Shown here: positions 48,567 through 59,429 of the stretch, piece by piece
Position numbering within the stretch: position 1 is the first letter of the stretch
How the letters are laid out: every line of letters begins with the position of its first letter
Source of the DNA: Silene latifolia
Taxonomy: Eukaryota; Streptophyta; Magnoliopsida; Caryophyllales; Caryophyllaceae
Length of the DNA stretch: 64,000 nt
Assembly (NCBI RefSeq): GCF_048544455.1
Contig: NC_133537.1
Coordinates: 15,313,541-15,377,540 of the forward strand
Direction: 5' to 3'
Program-made: the position numbers and the translations under genes
The notes under the pieces: model-generated
Told to the model about the DNA's origin: nothing
Databases searched by the model: none
Seen by the model: only the letters and a program-made list of their open reading frames with translations

Positions 48567-48604
<38 letters not shown>
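48567..48604 (+). repeat. Poly(T) tract
   Basis: A run of almost only T, broken by one G near its start, between pol and the 3' LTR of A. B lacks such a run. Confidence 0.95.
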
Positions 48605-48605
<1 letters not shown>

Positions 48606-48670
48606 TGTCGGGAGAGTGTTAGTGTGTTTTTGTTTTGTTGTGGTTTGAACTTCGGGGACGAAGTTCTTTT

Positions 48671-48684
48671 TAAGGAGGGAATAC
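48671..48684 (+). promoter_or_regulatory. Polypurine tract of A
   Basis: TAAGGAGGGAATAC immediately precedes the 3' LTR start TGTAATACTACGG. Confidence 0.75.
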
Positions 48685-49361
48685 TGTAATACTACGGCTT
48701 TATGAGTCTGTGGGTACTCTATCGAGTGGGGCTTACTCTGTTGAGTAAGTATGTTTTGTATACGAAACAGTAGTCTGCCTGTAGGGTACTCGATCGAGTA
48801 TGCTTGGCACTCGATCGAGTAAGGGGCACTCGATCGAGTAACTGATTTACTCGATCGAGTAAGTGGTTTTACGGGTGATATTTGACGGGTTTTGTGAATA
48901 ATGCGGGAATGGTATAAAAGGCTTTCGTAACTTTTCTCAAAACACTTTTACAACCTAAAACTTTCAAGAGAAGAATTGGAATTACGTCGAATCATCCTCG
49001 CCGCATTATTAGCAATTCCTGGAGCTAGGAGTGTCGGATTTCGTCATTATTTATACCTTTGTGATCCTTGCGTCGAGGGTAAGCTTTACATATGACTTTT
49101 ATATTATTTTGTTAATCTTGGTTAAATCCTAATTGGGTGATTTGAGGGTTTTATGATTCTATGGTTAAGGTAGTAATTGTATGAATGTATGTATAGGAGG
49201 AGGGTTCGTAGAAGAGAGGTTTTGAGACAGCTGCTAGATTGTCTGATTCTGTGATTGCATTCCAGGTAGGGTTTTCGCTACTCAGTATTAATTATAAGAT
49301 GTGTATGGTGGTTTCATTGTGATTGTTGATTAAGTATATTGTTGGTGATTGTGACGGTTGT
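48685..49361 (+). repeat. 3' LTR of chromovirus A, first part
   Basis: The first 677 bp of the LTR, including four perfect palindromes (48788-48860 region). It is broken at 49361 by insertion of element B; GTTGT at 49357-49361 is the target duplication. Confidence 0.92.
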
Positions 49362-50753
49362 TGTGACACTCTCATACTCCAAGTGCCTTACCAGAACCAA
49401 TCAGGTATAGGAACATCACCATCTCGGTTACCCGAGGCAATGAATATCATAAGACAATAAAGAAACGTACTTTAAAATTAAATATAATTTAAATGTTTAC
49501 AAGTTCAATGCCAAACTGATAAATCAAATACAAGTTCCAAAACCAAATGTCTACTAGCCAAAACTAAGTACTAAGGACATCGTCTGACACAGCGGAAGAC
49601 TCTTCTAATCCAAGTGATAACTCATCCCAGCTAGCCCAAAAGCATCATACCAAACCTGCTCAACAACTACTCACCATCCCCGAATGGATCACCATAGTTT
49701 TACAAAACAAACAACGGGGTCAGTACTAATTACACAATACAATCACAATAAGACAAATGCCAAACAGCTCAATTGTCACATCAAACTTCAAACTCCATAA
49801 TCAATCTCCTCATAACTGACTACACACTAAAGTGTGTAGTCCTGCTAGAGTACCCATCGCAAAAGATACTCCACACTACCAGTGGGGGACCGCCGCCATT
49901 CCCACCTAAGCCACGCTCATCTCCATCGAGCGATAAACCCATGTTCATTAATGTGCACATCCCTTCTGTGGCGGGTTCCACAGAAGGCAAATCAAGGGCG
50001 TGAAGCCACTCCCGCAAGTGACCCCACTCAGCCAGGGACGCACCCCGAAGATCACAGACAGATACAACAACAACAACAATCAACGACAATATACAACAAC
50101 CGTCACAACCACCAACAATATACTTTAACAACAATCACAACGAAAGCACCAATCACAACATGTAATTAATACCGAGTAGGGAAACCCTACCTGAAATGCA
50201 ATCACAAATCAGACGATCTAGCAGCTGTCTCAAAATCTCTCCTCTACGAATCCTCCTCCTATACATATATTCATACAATTACTACCTTAACCATATAAAA
50301 CATAAAAACCCCCAAATTCCCAAATTAGGGTTTAACCAACGTCAACTAAATGCTATAAAACCGGTACGTAGAACTTATCCTTGATGCAAGGATCACAATG
50401 ATATCAAGAACAAATGAAACCGACTCCTCTAGCTCCGGGATTTGTCAATAATGCGGAAGAACAAAGCGACATGATATGAAATCTCTCTTAATCAGTGAAT
50501 TAGGTTTGTAAAAGTGTTTAAGGAAGATGACGAAAGTATTATATATTAATCCGCCTTATTAACAAAACCCGTCAAATAACACCCGATAACCGACTTACTC
50601 GATCTAGTAAGTCTCGTACTCGATCGAGTGCAAAGGCTACTCGATCGAGTACCCTACAAGTAGACTACTATTTCGTATATCAAACATACTTACTCGACAG
50701 AGTAAGCCCCACTCGATAGAGTACCCAGAGACTCATAAAACCGTAGTATTATA
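49362..50753 (-). repeat. 3' LTR of chromovirus B
   Basis: A 1392-bp LTR. On the minus strand its first bases read TATAATACTACGG, with TG changed to TA. It has three upstream palindrome units where the 5' LTR has four. A purine tract AAGCAGGGAAGAC precedes it. Confidence 0.9.
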
Positions 50754-50986
50754 GTCTTCCCTGCTTAAAAAGAACTTCGTCCCCGAAGTTCAAACCACAA
50801 AAAAACAAAAACACAATAACACTCTCCCGACACAACAACAAAAACAAATCTCAACATAAAAACTTCAACACATACTTACCAACAAAACTCAACCCAACTC
50901 AAACAACTACTAACTATATCAAAATCAACATAAAAACATGTAAAAACTCTTCGTGACCATCTCCTACCCCCCTAAAAGAAACAAGG

Positions 50987-52384
50987 TTACGTCCCTGTAA
51001 CCATACATACCTGATCAAAAAGAGACGGGTAGCGCTCTCTCATGGCCTCTTCCGCCTCCCATGTAGCCTCCTCAACCTCATGATTAGACCAAAGAACCTT
51101 AAGCAACACTGTCTCACCATGTCTAGTTTTCCTAACCTTTCGATCAAGAATTTGTTTAGGCACCTCAAGATAAGACAAGGACTCATCTAGCTCTATGTTC
51201 TCTACCTCTAACATATGTGACGGATCACTAACATACTTCCGCAGCTGAGACACATGAAACACATTATGCACCCTATCCAAAGCAGATGGTAAAGTCAATC
51301 GATAAGCAACCTCTCCAACACGGTCTAAGATCTCATATGGTCCTATGAACTTTTGACTCAACTTCCTTTTCTTACCAAATCTCATGACCCCACGCATAGG
51401 AGATACTTTCAAAAGAACCTTGTTCCCAACCTGAAACTCTATATCCCGGCGATGTAGATCTGCATAACTCTTTTATCGGTCCTGGGCCGCTGTCATCCTC
51501 TCTTTGATCAGCTTAATCTGCTCTACCATCTCATGTATCATCTCTTGTCCTAGAACCACTACCTCAGCACTGTCGTCCCAACAAATCGGATTCCTACATC
51601 TTCTCCCATATAAAGCCTCAAATGGCACCACGCCAATACTGGTGTGATAGCTGTTGTTTTAGGAAAACTCAATCAAATCCAACCTCTGCTCCCAGCTACC
51701 ACCAAAATCCATAACACAAGCTCGTAACATATCCTCTAGAGTCTTGATTGTCCTCTCCGTCTGACCATCTATCGCAGGATGAAATGCTGCACTCATCTTC
51801 AATGTAGTTCCCAAAGACTCCTGCAATTCTTCCCAAAATCGTGAGATAAATCTCGAATCTCTATCAGACACTATATCTTTAGGCACCCCATGCAATCTCA
51901 GCACATTCTTCCGATAGGCCATAGCTAACTGTGCCTTAGTCCATGTATCTTTCATTGGTACAAAATGAGCTGACTTAGTTAGTCGATCCACTATAACCCA
52001 TATCATGTTGTTACCCTGTTGACTCTTCGGTAAACCCACGATAAAATCCATATAAATAGACTCCCACTTCCACTCAGGTACCTCAAGAGACTGAATCTTA
52101 CCTTGTGGTCGTCGCTGCTCCCCTTTTACTCTCTGACATGTCAAACAACGGGCCACAAACTCAGCTGTTTCTTTCTTCATTCCAGGCCACCAGAAAGTCT
52201 TCTTCAAATCCTTGTATAGCTTGTCACCATCTGGGTGTACCGAGTATGGTGTGTAATGAGCCTCTGTCATGATTATCTTTTTCAGCTCCTCATCATTAGG
52301 GACACACGACCTCCCATCAAACCTCAGATTACCATCTGTATGAATAGAGAATATAGACACTGTCCCTTTCTCTACTCTAGCTCT
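50987..52384 (-). pseudogene. Chromovirus B integrase with chromodomain
   Basis: From the N terminus the domains are an H-H-C-C zinc region (EAHYTPYSVHPDGDKLYKDL, ARCLTCQRVKGEQ), the catalytic core (YMDFIVGLPKSQ, VSDRDSRFISRFWEELQ, AIDGQTERTIKTLEDMLR, supplying D, D and E), GPYEILDRVGEVAYRL and a C-terminal chromodomain (VLLKVLWSNHEVEEATWEAEEA). Chromodomains of this class direct integration to modified heterochromatin. Stops: TAA at 51659-51661 (a Tyr position in A), TAA near 51473 and, before the domain, TAG at 52385-52387. The rest is open. Confidence 0.93.
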
Positions 52385-54163
52385 CTAATCCACAATCTTG
52401 GGAACCGACACCTGTTTACCACGAATATCATCATAAAGATCAGGCTGCACTGTCAAATCTCCCATGTCATCCCCTTTCTGGATCATATGTATTCCGAACT
52501 TCCCAACCTCATCTCTCAATCTCATCAAAGATATAGCTGTGCACAAAGAATGCACACTCTTCCTGCTCAAAGTATCTGCAACCACATTGGCTTTCCCTTC
52601 ATGGTAGATAATATCCATGTCATAATCGCCAATCAACTCCATCCAACTCCTCTATCTCATGTTCAACTCCTTTTGAGTGAAGATGTACTTGAGACTCTTG
52701 TGATCTAAAAATAACTTAAAGGTCGCCCCATATAGGTAATGTCTCCAAATCTTAAGAGCAAACACAACTGCACCCAACTCCAGATCATGTGTAGGATAAT
52801 TCTCCTCATAAGGCTTCAATTGCCTAGAAGCATAGGCAATCACTTTCCCATTCTGCATCAACACACAACCCAACCCATTCTTTGCAGCATCCGTATACAC
52901 CTCAAAATTCTCACTCCCTTCAGGCAATGCTAAGATTGGAGCTGTGGTCAAACGCTCATTTAATGTTTGGAACGCCGTCTCACAACTCTCATCCCTACGA
53001 AACCTGTTCTCTTTCCTCATCAAAGCTGTCATAGGTCTAGAAATCTTGGAGAAATCTTTCACAAACCGTCGATAATACCCTGCTAAACCCAAGAAACTCT
53101 TGATCTCAGCTACATTCTTTGGTGCTTCCCACTTGGTAACTGCCTCAATCTTTGCAGGATCCACAGCTACCCCTTTCTTTGAAATCACATGCCCCAAAAA
53201 AGCAACTTTCTCCAACCAGAACTCACACTTGGATAACTTTGCATATAACTCATGATCCCTCAAGGTCTGCAACACAATCCTCAGATGCTCCTCATGCTCC
53301 TCCTTAGTCTTAGAAAAGACTAGGATGTCATCAATGAAAACCACCACATACTTGTCCAAGAACTGACTGAAGACCCGGTTCATCAAATCCATAAACACAG
53401 CTAGTGCATTAGATAATCCCAACGGCATCACCACATACTCATAATGGCTATGCCTCGACGTGAAAGCTGTCTTTGGTATGTCCTCCTCTCTAATCTTCAC
53501 CTGATGGTACCCCGACCTCAAATCAATCTTACAAAAGACTATTGCACCACTCAACTGATCAAACAAATCATCTATCCTTGGCAAAGGATACTTGTTCTTC
53601 ACCGTCACTCTGTTCAGCTCCCTGTAATCTATGCACAACCTCAGGCTCCCATCTTTCTTTTTCACAAACAGAACTGGTGCTCCCCACGGTGATACACTAG
53701 GTCTAATGTTTCCCCTCTCAATCAGATCATCTAACTGCTTCCTTAGCTCCTCCAACTCCTTAGGACCCATACGGTACGCTGCCTTAGAGATTATCCCCGT
53801 CCCCGGTTTCAACTCAACACTGAAATCTATCTCCCTCTTCGGTGGCAACCCCGGAATCTCCTCTGGAAAAACATATGGAAACTCTGCCACAACTGGTATC
53901 TGCTCAACTGTCGGGCTCTCCACTCTGTCATCCCTCACATGGTACAAGATCAACGGGCACCCCTTCCTCAGATAGGACTTCAAGGTCACAGCTGCAATCA
54001 ACTTAACTTTGGGTTTGACAACAAACCCACGATAAGACACACTAATCCCCTTAGGACCTCTCATAGAAACTTTATTTTGATGACAATCTATCTTAGCTTT
54101 GTACTTTCCCAACCAATCCATCCCGACTATCATCTCAAACCCATCTAAAGGAAACTCTAGCAA
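52385..54163 (-). pseudogene. Chromovirus B reverse transcriptase and RNase H
   Basis: A 503-codon open stretch (54163-52652) covers the protease end ([17 protein letters not shown]), the complete RT ([48 protein letters not shown] with the catalytic DD) and RNase H up to [23 protein letters not shown] at 52652 separates the RNase H tail (YHEGKANVVADTLSRKS). Replaced residues such as [12 protein letters not shown] for the usual MPFGLxNAPxxF show some decay even in the open part. Confidence 0.93.
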
Positions 54164-54499
54164 GTCTACATGTAGATCAACTTGCCCAACTATCTAGGAT
54201 ACACCTCTATACAACCTCCCACACGATACAGACTCACCCGAAGGTATAAAAACTTCCTTTCTTACAGACTCATACTCTCTCAAACCCAACCTTTCAACAT
54301 GACTCGAAGATACAAATGACTGTGATGCCCTCGAATCAAACAAAACAAAGGTATAAACACCATTAACAAGAAAAGTACCAGTGATAGCATGAGCGTCGTT
54401 CTCAGCTGCTTTCTTCTCCATCATAAACAGCTTGCCACTGGTCTTCTGCCCACCTCCCTGGATAGTACTAGATGATGTAGTCGGCTTAGCACCCAACCC
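54164..54499 (-). pseudogene. Chromovirus B protease
   Basis: A 100-codon frame reads AITGTFLVNGVYTFVLFDSRASQSFVSSSH. Retroelement aspartic proteases have D-(S/T)-G-A here. The glycine is an arginine (DSRA), which should abolish activity. Stops bound it on both sides, at 54194-54196 and near 54499. Confidence 0.88.
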
Positions 54500-55588
54500 C
54501 TAGTTGTTGTTGGTGTTCGTAGCTGGTTTCTGATAAGAATTACTGCCATTGCGGTTACCCCCACCGTTGTTGTCCCGACCTCCCCTGTTGTTCCATGACC
54601 CAGCCGATCTGTTGCTCGCATAACTCTGTGAAGGACCCTGTGAAAAGCTCCCATATATGTACCGGCCTCTGAAAACCCCCACTCACCGCACTGGTGCACT
54701 CATGTTTCTTGTGGCCTACACTGCCACAGTTAAAACAGGTCATCCCCCAGCTACTGCTCCACTCCCACGGCCACGCCCATAGGAAACCCCAGCACTAAAC
54801 CCCGAGCCAGATGAATATGCTCTCGCCTGAGTGTGGTTACTCTTCTTATAGTTGGATTGACCACCACCCTCGCTCTCAGCCTTCCTCTTCTCGGCACCCC
54901 TCTCCCTGGTCATCTCCACCAACCTCTCAGCCCTCCCAGCTCTCTCATAGACTTCCTTAACATCTGTAAAGACTCCCACCGGTAGCTTCTCCATAATCTT
55001 GGGGGCCAACCCCTTCTCAAACCTCAAAGCTAGGTTCTCCTCACTCAGCCCCATATCCTCAGCGTATCTGGACTTCTCATTAAACTTACGGTAGTACTCA
55101 GCCACCGTCATATCAGATGCCATCTTAAACTCTTCGAACTCCTCCCTTAGCTTACTCCTCACATGTTCCGGCACAAACTCACATCTCATGGCTCTCCTGA
55201 ACTCATCCCAAGGTATTGCAGGTAGTCCCTGCTTCATATACATCTTCCTAGCACTCACCTTGACCTTATCCCACCATTCACCTGCCGCTTCCCTCAAGTA
55301 GAACGAAGCTTGTTCCACTTTCAACTCATCCGGCCAGTGCACCAACTCCAGGATATTCTCCATCTCCCTGTGCCAATTATCTAGAAGAATTGGCTCCCCA
55401 GTTCCCTTATACTCTTTCGGGTTGAACCTCGCTATATGGATGCTGATCTTGGAGTGATCAACCTCCTTATCCTTTCCCACTCTCTTCAACGCTTCCGTAA
55501 GAGCATCTTGGTGCTCCAACATCTTCACTATATCATCAATGTTCATGCTCTCAGCTCTAGCATATAAGGCGGTTTTCTTTGGCGGCAT
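54500..55588 (-). pseudogene. Chromovirus B gag
   Basis: The likely start is MPPKKTALYAR at 55588; in-frame upstream codons exist but lie in the leader. The capsid-like retrotrans_gag region includes GEPILLDNWHREMENILEL, SFYLREAAGEWWDKVK, FVPEHVRSKLREEFEEFKM and VAEYYRKFNEKSRYA. A basic Gly/Ser linker follows. The frame breaks at 54740, directly before a CCHC zinc knuckle (CFNCGSVGHKKHEC, 54737-54696), and shifts again before an Asn/Gly-rich tail (54682-54500). Confidence 0.92.
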
Positions 55589-55666
55589 CTTGTAACTATA
55601 TAAGAAAAGGTAGACATAAACATGCATACTATAACCCAAAACACGCATACGACCTGTACAGAACCC

Positions 55667-55969
55667 ACTCGATCGAGTACCAAAACCCACTTGATTGAGT
55701 TGAGGCCACACGATCGAGTGCCCAACCTACTCGATCGAGTGCCTCGAGTCCAGAACCTGATCAGACCTCTACTCAAAAACATACTCGATCGAGCTGACAA
55801 GCCACTCGATCGAGCGGACCCTACTCGATCGAGTGCCCCTACGTACTCGATCGAGTACCCAAAAACACGTTTCTGCCCAGAAAAGCACTAAACTCCCTAC
55901 TCGATCAAGTCAAACCCACTCGATCGAGCACCTCACCTACTCGGTCGAGTGCCCCCCACTCGATCGAGT
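55667..55969 (-). repeat. Three 116-bp blocks of four phased palindromes in the gag leader
   Basis: ACTCGATCGAGT-related units start at 55667, 55689, 55708, 55729; 55783, 55804, 55823, 55845; and 55899, 55918, 55939, 55958. Within blocks the steps are 19-22 bp; between blocks 54 bp. Blocks repeat every 116 bp. Eight of twelve contain the exact core TCGATCGAG and the others have one or two changes. The array lies between the primer-binding site and gag, so it is in the genomic RNA. Confidence 0.95.
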
Positions 55970-55988
55970 CATGCAGACTCGTATAACT

Positions 55989-56447
55989 ACCCGCATGTTC
56001 ATCTTACTTTCCCAACATTATATACAACTTCTATACTTTCAACATAACAACAACAACTATGCATGCATATATATGCAATTCTTTATATACTCAACAAAAC
56101 TATTTACTTCATATAACGAATATACCACATTATAAACAAACAACATGCGTTTCATCCAATTCAACATATAAATCATATATCTTTCAACCTCTATTCCATA
56201 CCTCCAATCCTCCGCATTCAACATCCATCAATTCACACCACGTGTTACTATATACATACACAAACCAGAAGACAACACATACGATCCCGACACGTATCGG
56301 GATATGTGACCGGTTCAAAATTGCAGGGCGAGTTCGCGACTTTAGGATGTCTCCCAAGCCTTTGCATTAGCTCCTACAATTTCTACCCCGGGTTCATTTT
56401 AATTTGACTCCCTATGTTCATTAGATTCATTAGTTACAAGTTTCAGG
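55989..56447 (-). other. Leader of chromovirus B between primer site and palindrome array
   Basis: An AT-rich untranslated leader with no coding signal. Its 5' part is shared with A (matching up to A position about 45312), which shows where A's deletion begins. Confidence 0.6.
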
Positions 56448-56465
56448 ATCGTCGCTCTGATACCA
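56448..56465 (-). promoter_or_regulatory. Primer-binding site of B
   Basis: On the minus strand TGGTATCAGAGCGACGAT follows the 5' LTR after 3 bp, the initiator-Met-tRNA type. Confidence 0.9.
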
Positions 56466-56468
56466 CTT

Positions 56469-57872
56469 TGTGACACCCCATACTCCAAGTGCCTTACCAG
56501 GACCACTCAGGTATAGGAACATCACCATCTCGGTTACCCGAGGCAATGAATATCATAAGACAATAAAGAAACGTACTTTAAAAGTAAATATAATTTAAAT
56601 GTTTACATGTTCCAACGCCAAACTGATAAATCAAATACAAGTTCCAAAACCAAATGTCTACTAGCCAAAACTGTGTACTAAGGACATTGTCTGACACAGC
56701 GGAAGACTCTTCTAATCCAAGTGATAACTCATCCCAGCTAGCCCAAAAGCGTCATATCAAACCTGCTGAACAACTGATCACCATCCACGAATGGATCACC
56801 ACAGTTTTACAAAACAAATAACGGGGTCAGTACTAATTACACAATACAATCACAATAACACAAATGCCAAACAGCTCAATCTTCACATCAAACTCCAAAC
56901 TCCATAATCAATCTCCTCATAACTGACTACACACTAAAGTGTGTAGTCCTGCTAGAGTACCCATCGCAACAGATACTCCACACCGACAGTGGGAGACCGC
57001 AGCCGTTCCCACCTAAGCCACGCTCATCTCCATCGAGCGATAAACCCATGTTCATTAATGTGCACATCCCTTATGTAGCGGGTTCTACAGAAGGCGAATC
57101 AAGGGCGTGATGCCACTCCTGCAAGTGACCCCACTCAGCCAGGGACGCACCCCGAAGATCACAGACAAATACAACAACAACAACAATCAACGACAATAGA
57201 CAACAACCGTCACAACCACCAACAATATACTTTAACAACAATCACAACGAAACCACCAATCACAACATGTAATTAATACTGAGTAGGGAAACCCTACCTG
57301 GAATGCAATCACAAATCAGACAATCTAGCAGCTGTCTCAAAATCTCTCCTCTACGAATCCTCCTCCTATACATATATTCATACAATTACTACCTTAACCA
57401 TATAAAACATAAAAACCCCCAAATTAGGTTTTAATCAACATCAACTAAATGCTATAAAATTGGTACGTAGAACTTACCCTTAACGCAAGGATCACAATGA
57501 TATCAAGAACAAATGAAACCGACTCCTCTAGCTCCGGGATTTGTCAATAAAGCGGAAGAACAAAGCGACGTAATATGAAATCTCTCTTAATCAGTGAATT
57601 AGGTTTGTAAAAGTGTTTAAGGAAGATGACGAAAGTATTATATAAAAATCCGCCTTATTAACAAAACCCGTCAAATAACACCCGATAACCGAGTTACTCG
57701 ATCGAGTAAGTCTCGTACTCGATCGAGTGCCACTTACTCGATCGAGTGCCAAGACTACTCGATCGAGTACCCTACAGGCAGACTACTGTTTCGTATACCA
57801 AACATACTTACTCCGACAGAGTAAGCCCCACTCGATAGAGTACCCAGAGACTCATAAAACCGTAGTATTACA
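56469..57872 (-). repeat. 5' LTR of chromovirus B
   Basis: A 1404-bp LTR, minus strand TGTAATACTACGG...GGGGTGTCACA. Palindromes start (plus coordinates) at 57695, 57717, 57736, 57757, 57810 and 57830. Confidence 0.92.
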
Positions 57873-57877
57873 GTTGT

Positions 57878-58616
57878 TGGTTATATTGTTGATTGTTGAT
57901 TGTATAACTGTCTGTGATATTCGGAGCGCGTCCTTGGCTGAGTGGAATCACTTGCGGTAGTGGCTTTACGCCCTTGGTTTGCCTCCTGTGGAACCCGCCA
58001 TAGGAGGGATGTTCACATTAAGGAAACGTGGGTTATTCGCTCAGTGGTTGATGAGCGGGGATTTGGTGGGTACGGCTGCGGTCGCCCACTGGCGGTGTGG
58101 AGTACCTGTTGCAATGGGTACTCTGGCAGGACTACACACTTTAGTGTGTAGTTAGTTGTGTGGAGATTGATTATGGAGACTGGGGTTTGATGTGATGATT
58201 GAGTTATTTGGCATTTGTTTTATTGTGATTTGTATTGTGTAATTAGTACTGACCCCGCTGTTTGTTTTGTAAAACTGTGGTGATCCATTCAGGGATGGTG
58301 AGCAGTTGTTGAGCAGGTTTGATATGATGCATTTGGGCTAGCTGGGATGAGTCATCACTTGGCAATTAGAAGAGTCTTCCGCTGTGTCAGACGATGTCCT
58401 TAGTTGTTCAGTTTTTCTAGTAGACAGTTTTTGTTTTGGATTGTATTTCTTTTAACAGTTTTGAGTTGGAACATGTAATCACTTAAACAGTATTTTACCT
58501 TTTTAAAGTACGTTTCTTCATTGTCTTATGATTATCATTGCCTCGGGTAACCGAGATGGTGACGTTCCTATACCTGAGTTGTCCTGTTAAAGCACTTGGA
58601 GTATGGGGGTGTCACA
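57878..58616 (+). repeat. 3' LTR of chromovirus A, second part
   Basis: The remaining 739 bp resumes after the second GTTGT (57873-57877). The two parts sum to 1416 bp, matching the 1409-bp 5' LTR. Confidence 0.92.
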
Positions 58617-58621
58617 GTTTA

Positions 58622-58963
58622 AGTGGATAATTAATTTTATATAAATTAATAAAGTTAAAATTAGTTATTTTTATGTGATATTAGTTGTAGAATGTAATTT
58701 AAAATGTGTTTTTGTTGAGATTTAAGTGAATTAAAAATTGGGGTTATATTTCACTTTTTGTTAAAGTTAAGGGGGTTAATTGCTACAATTGAAACTTAAG
58801 GGGCTAATTTTACCATTGAACTAAAATAAAGGGCAAATCGGCATTTTCGCGGATAAACAAATGAATGAGATTTGAGGGATAGAGTAATTAAAGAGTACAA
58901 AACAAAAGGCTTGTGACTCAACTAGTCTCTCTTGTAAATAACGCATGATAGAAAAACTCTAAG
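58622..58963. other. Right arm of the interrupted inverted-repeat element and flank
   Basis: This holds the arm complementary to 43295-43440. No gene. Confidence 0.5.
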
Positions 58964-59429
58964 GTAGTGTTTGGAAACACGGAATTGTTTTCATTTTCAT
59001 GATTTCAATTGTAGAAATTGAAATGTTTGAATTCAATTCCAAATTCAATTACAAAATTGTGTTTGGGAAACCCGTGGAATTGGAATTGGAATTGGAATTG
59101 GAATTGAATTTGGGCGAGACGGATATGGGTCGAGGCCATTGGATGTTTTATATTTGAAAAAATAAAATATTGTCTCGAAAAATATTTGTCATCGGAAAAA
59201 ATATCATAAATAAAAATATTGTGATAAAATTTGCGTCACAAAATAAAACGTAAGAAGTCATGGAATTGAAATGACTAGTATATGGTAGGTATTTAAGAAC
59301 CCCAAATTTTAACTACCTTGGAATTGATTAGGAATTGAGTCAATTCCAATTCCAAATTCTAAGGGTTCCCAAACACTTAAAATGTCTCAATTCCGGAATT
59401 CAATTCCAATTCAAAGTTCCCAAACATAG
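58964..59429. mobile_element. MITE with GGAATTG-rich arms
   Basis: The left end (GTAGTGTTTGGAAAC) and right end (complement CTATGTTTGGGAACTTTG) are inverted. The arms are rich in GGAATTGGAATT and AATTCCAATTCC, making long imperfect hairpins. The target duplication is unclear. Confidence 0.6.

Larger units (their letters stand above)
49362..57872 (-). mobile_element. Ty3/gypsy chromovirus B (Tekay/Del-like), same family as A
   Basis: This 8511-bp minus-strand element is flanked by GTTGT (49357-49361 and 57873-57877). It has two LTRs of about 1.4 kb, a primer site TGGTATCAGAGC on the inner side of the right LTR, gag, protease, RT, RNase H, integrase and chromodomain in order. It is full length but carries stops and frameshifts in each region and a changed protease active site, so it cannot now be autonomous. 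Confidence 0.95.
43645..58616 (+). mobile_element. Ty3/gypsy chromovirus A (Tekay/Del-like)
   Basis: The outer limits are set by GTTTA duplications (43640-43644 and 58617-58621) and TGTAATACTACGG...GTGTCACA termini. The order 5' LTR, primer site, RT, RNase H, integrase, chromodomain, purine tract, 3' LTR is Ty3/gypsy. A deletion has removed gag, most of the leader and the protease: leader sequence jumps to the protease/RT linker near 45312-45330. The 3' LTR is split by element B. Several stops and frameshifts make it non-autonomous. Confidence 0.92.
43280..58860. mobile_element. Inverted-repeat element interrupted by the chromovirus nest
   Basis: Sequence at about 43295-43440 (GGCATTTGTCCCCTTAA, TTGTAGCAATCAAGCCC) recurs inverted at about 58735-58855 (complement GATTTGCCCTTTATTTTAG, TTGTAGCAATTAACCCCC). 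With the 15-kb chromovirus removed, the two arms enclose a few hundred bases of AT-rich DNA. A MITE-like element therefore received element A. Its exact ends are not defined. Confidence 0.55.

Noticed and set aside
54740-55711. Taking 55711 as the start of gag B
   Set aside because: The extra N-terminal codons lie in the palindrome array and leader; MPPKKT at 55588 fits the usual gag start.
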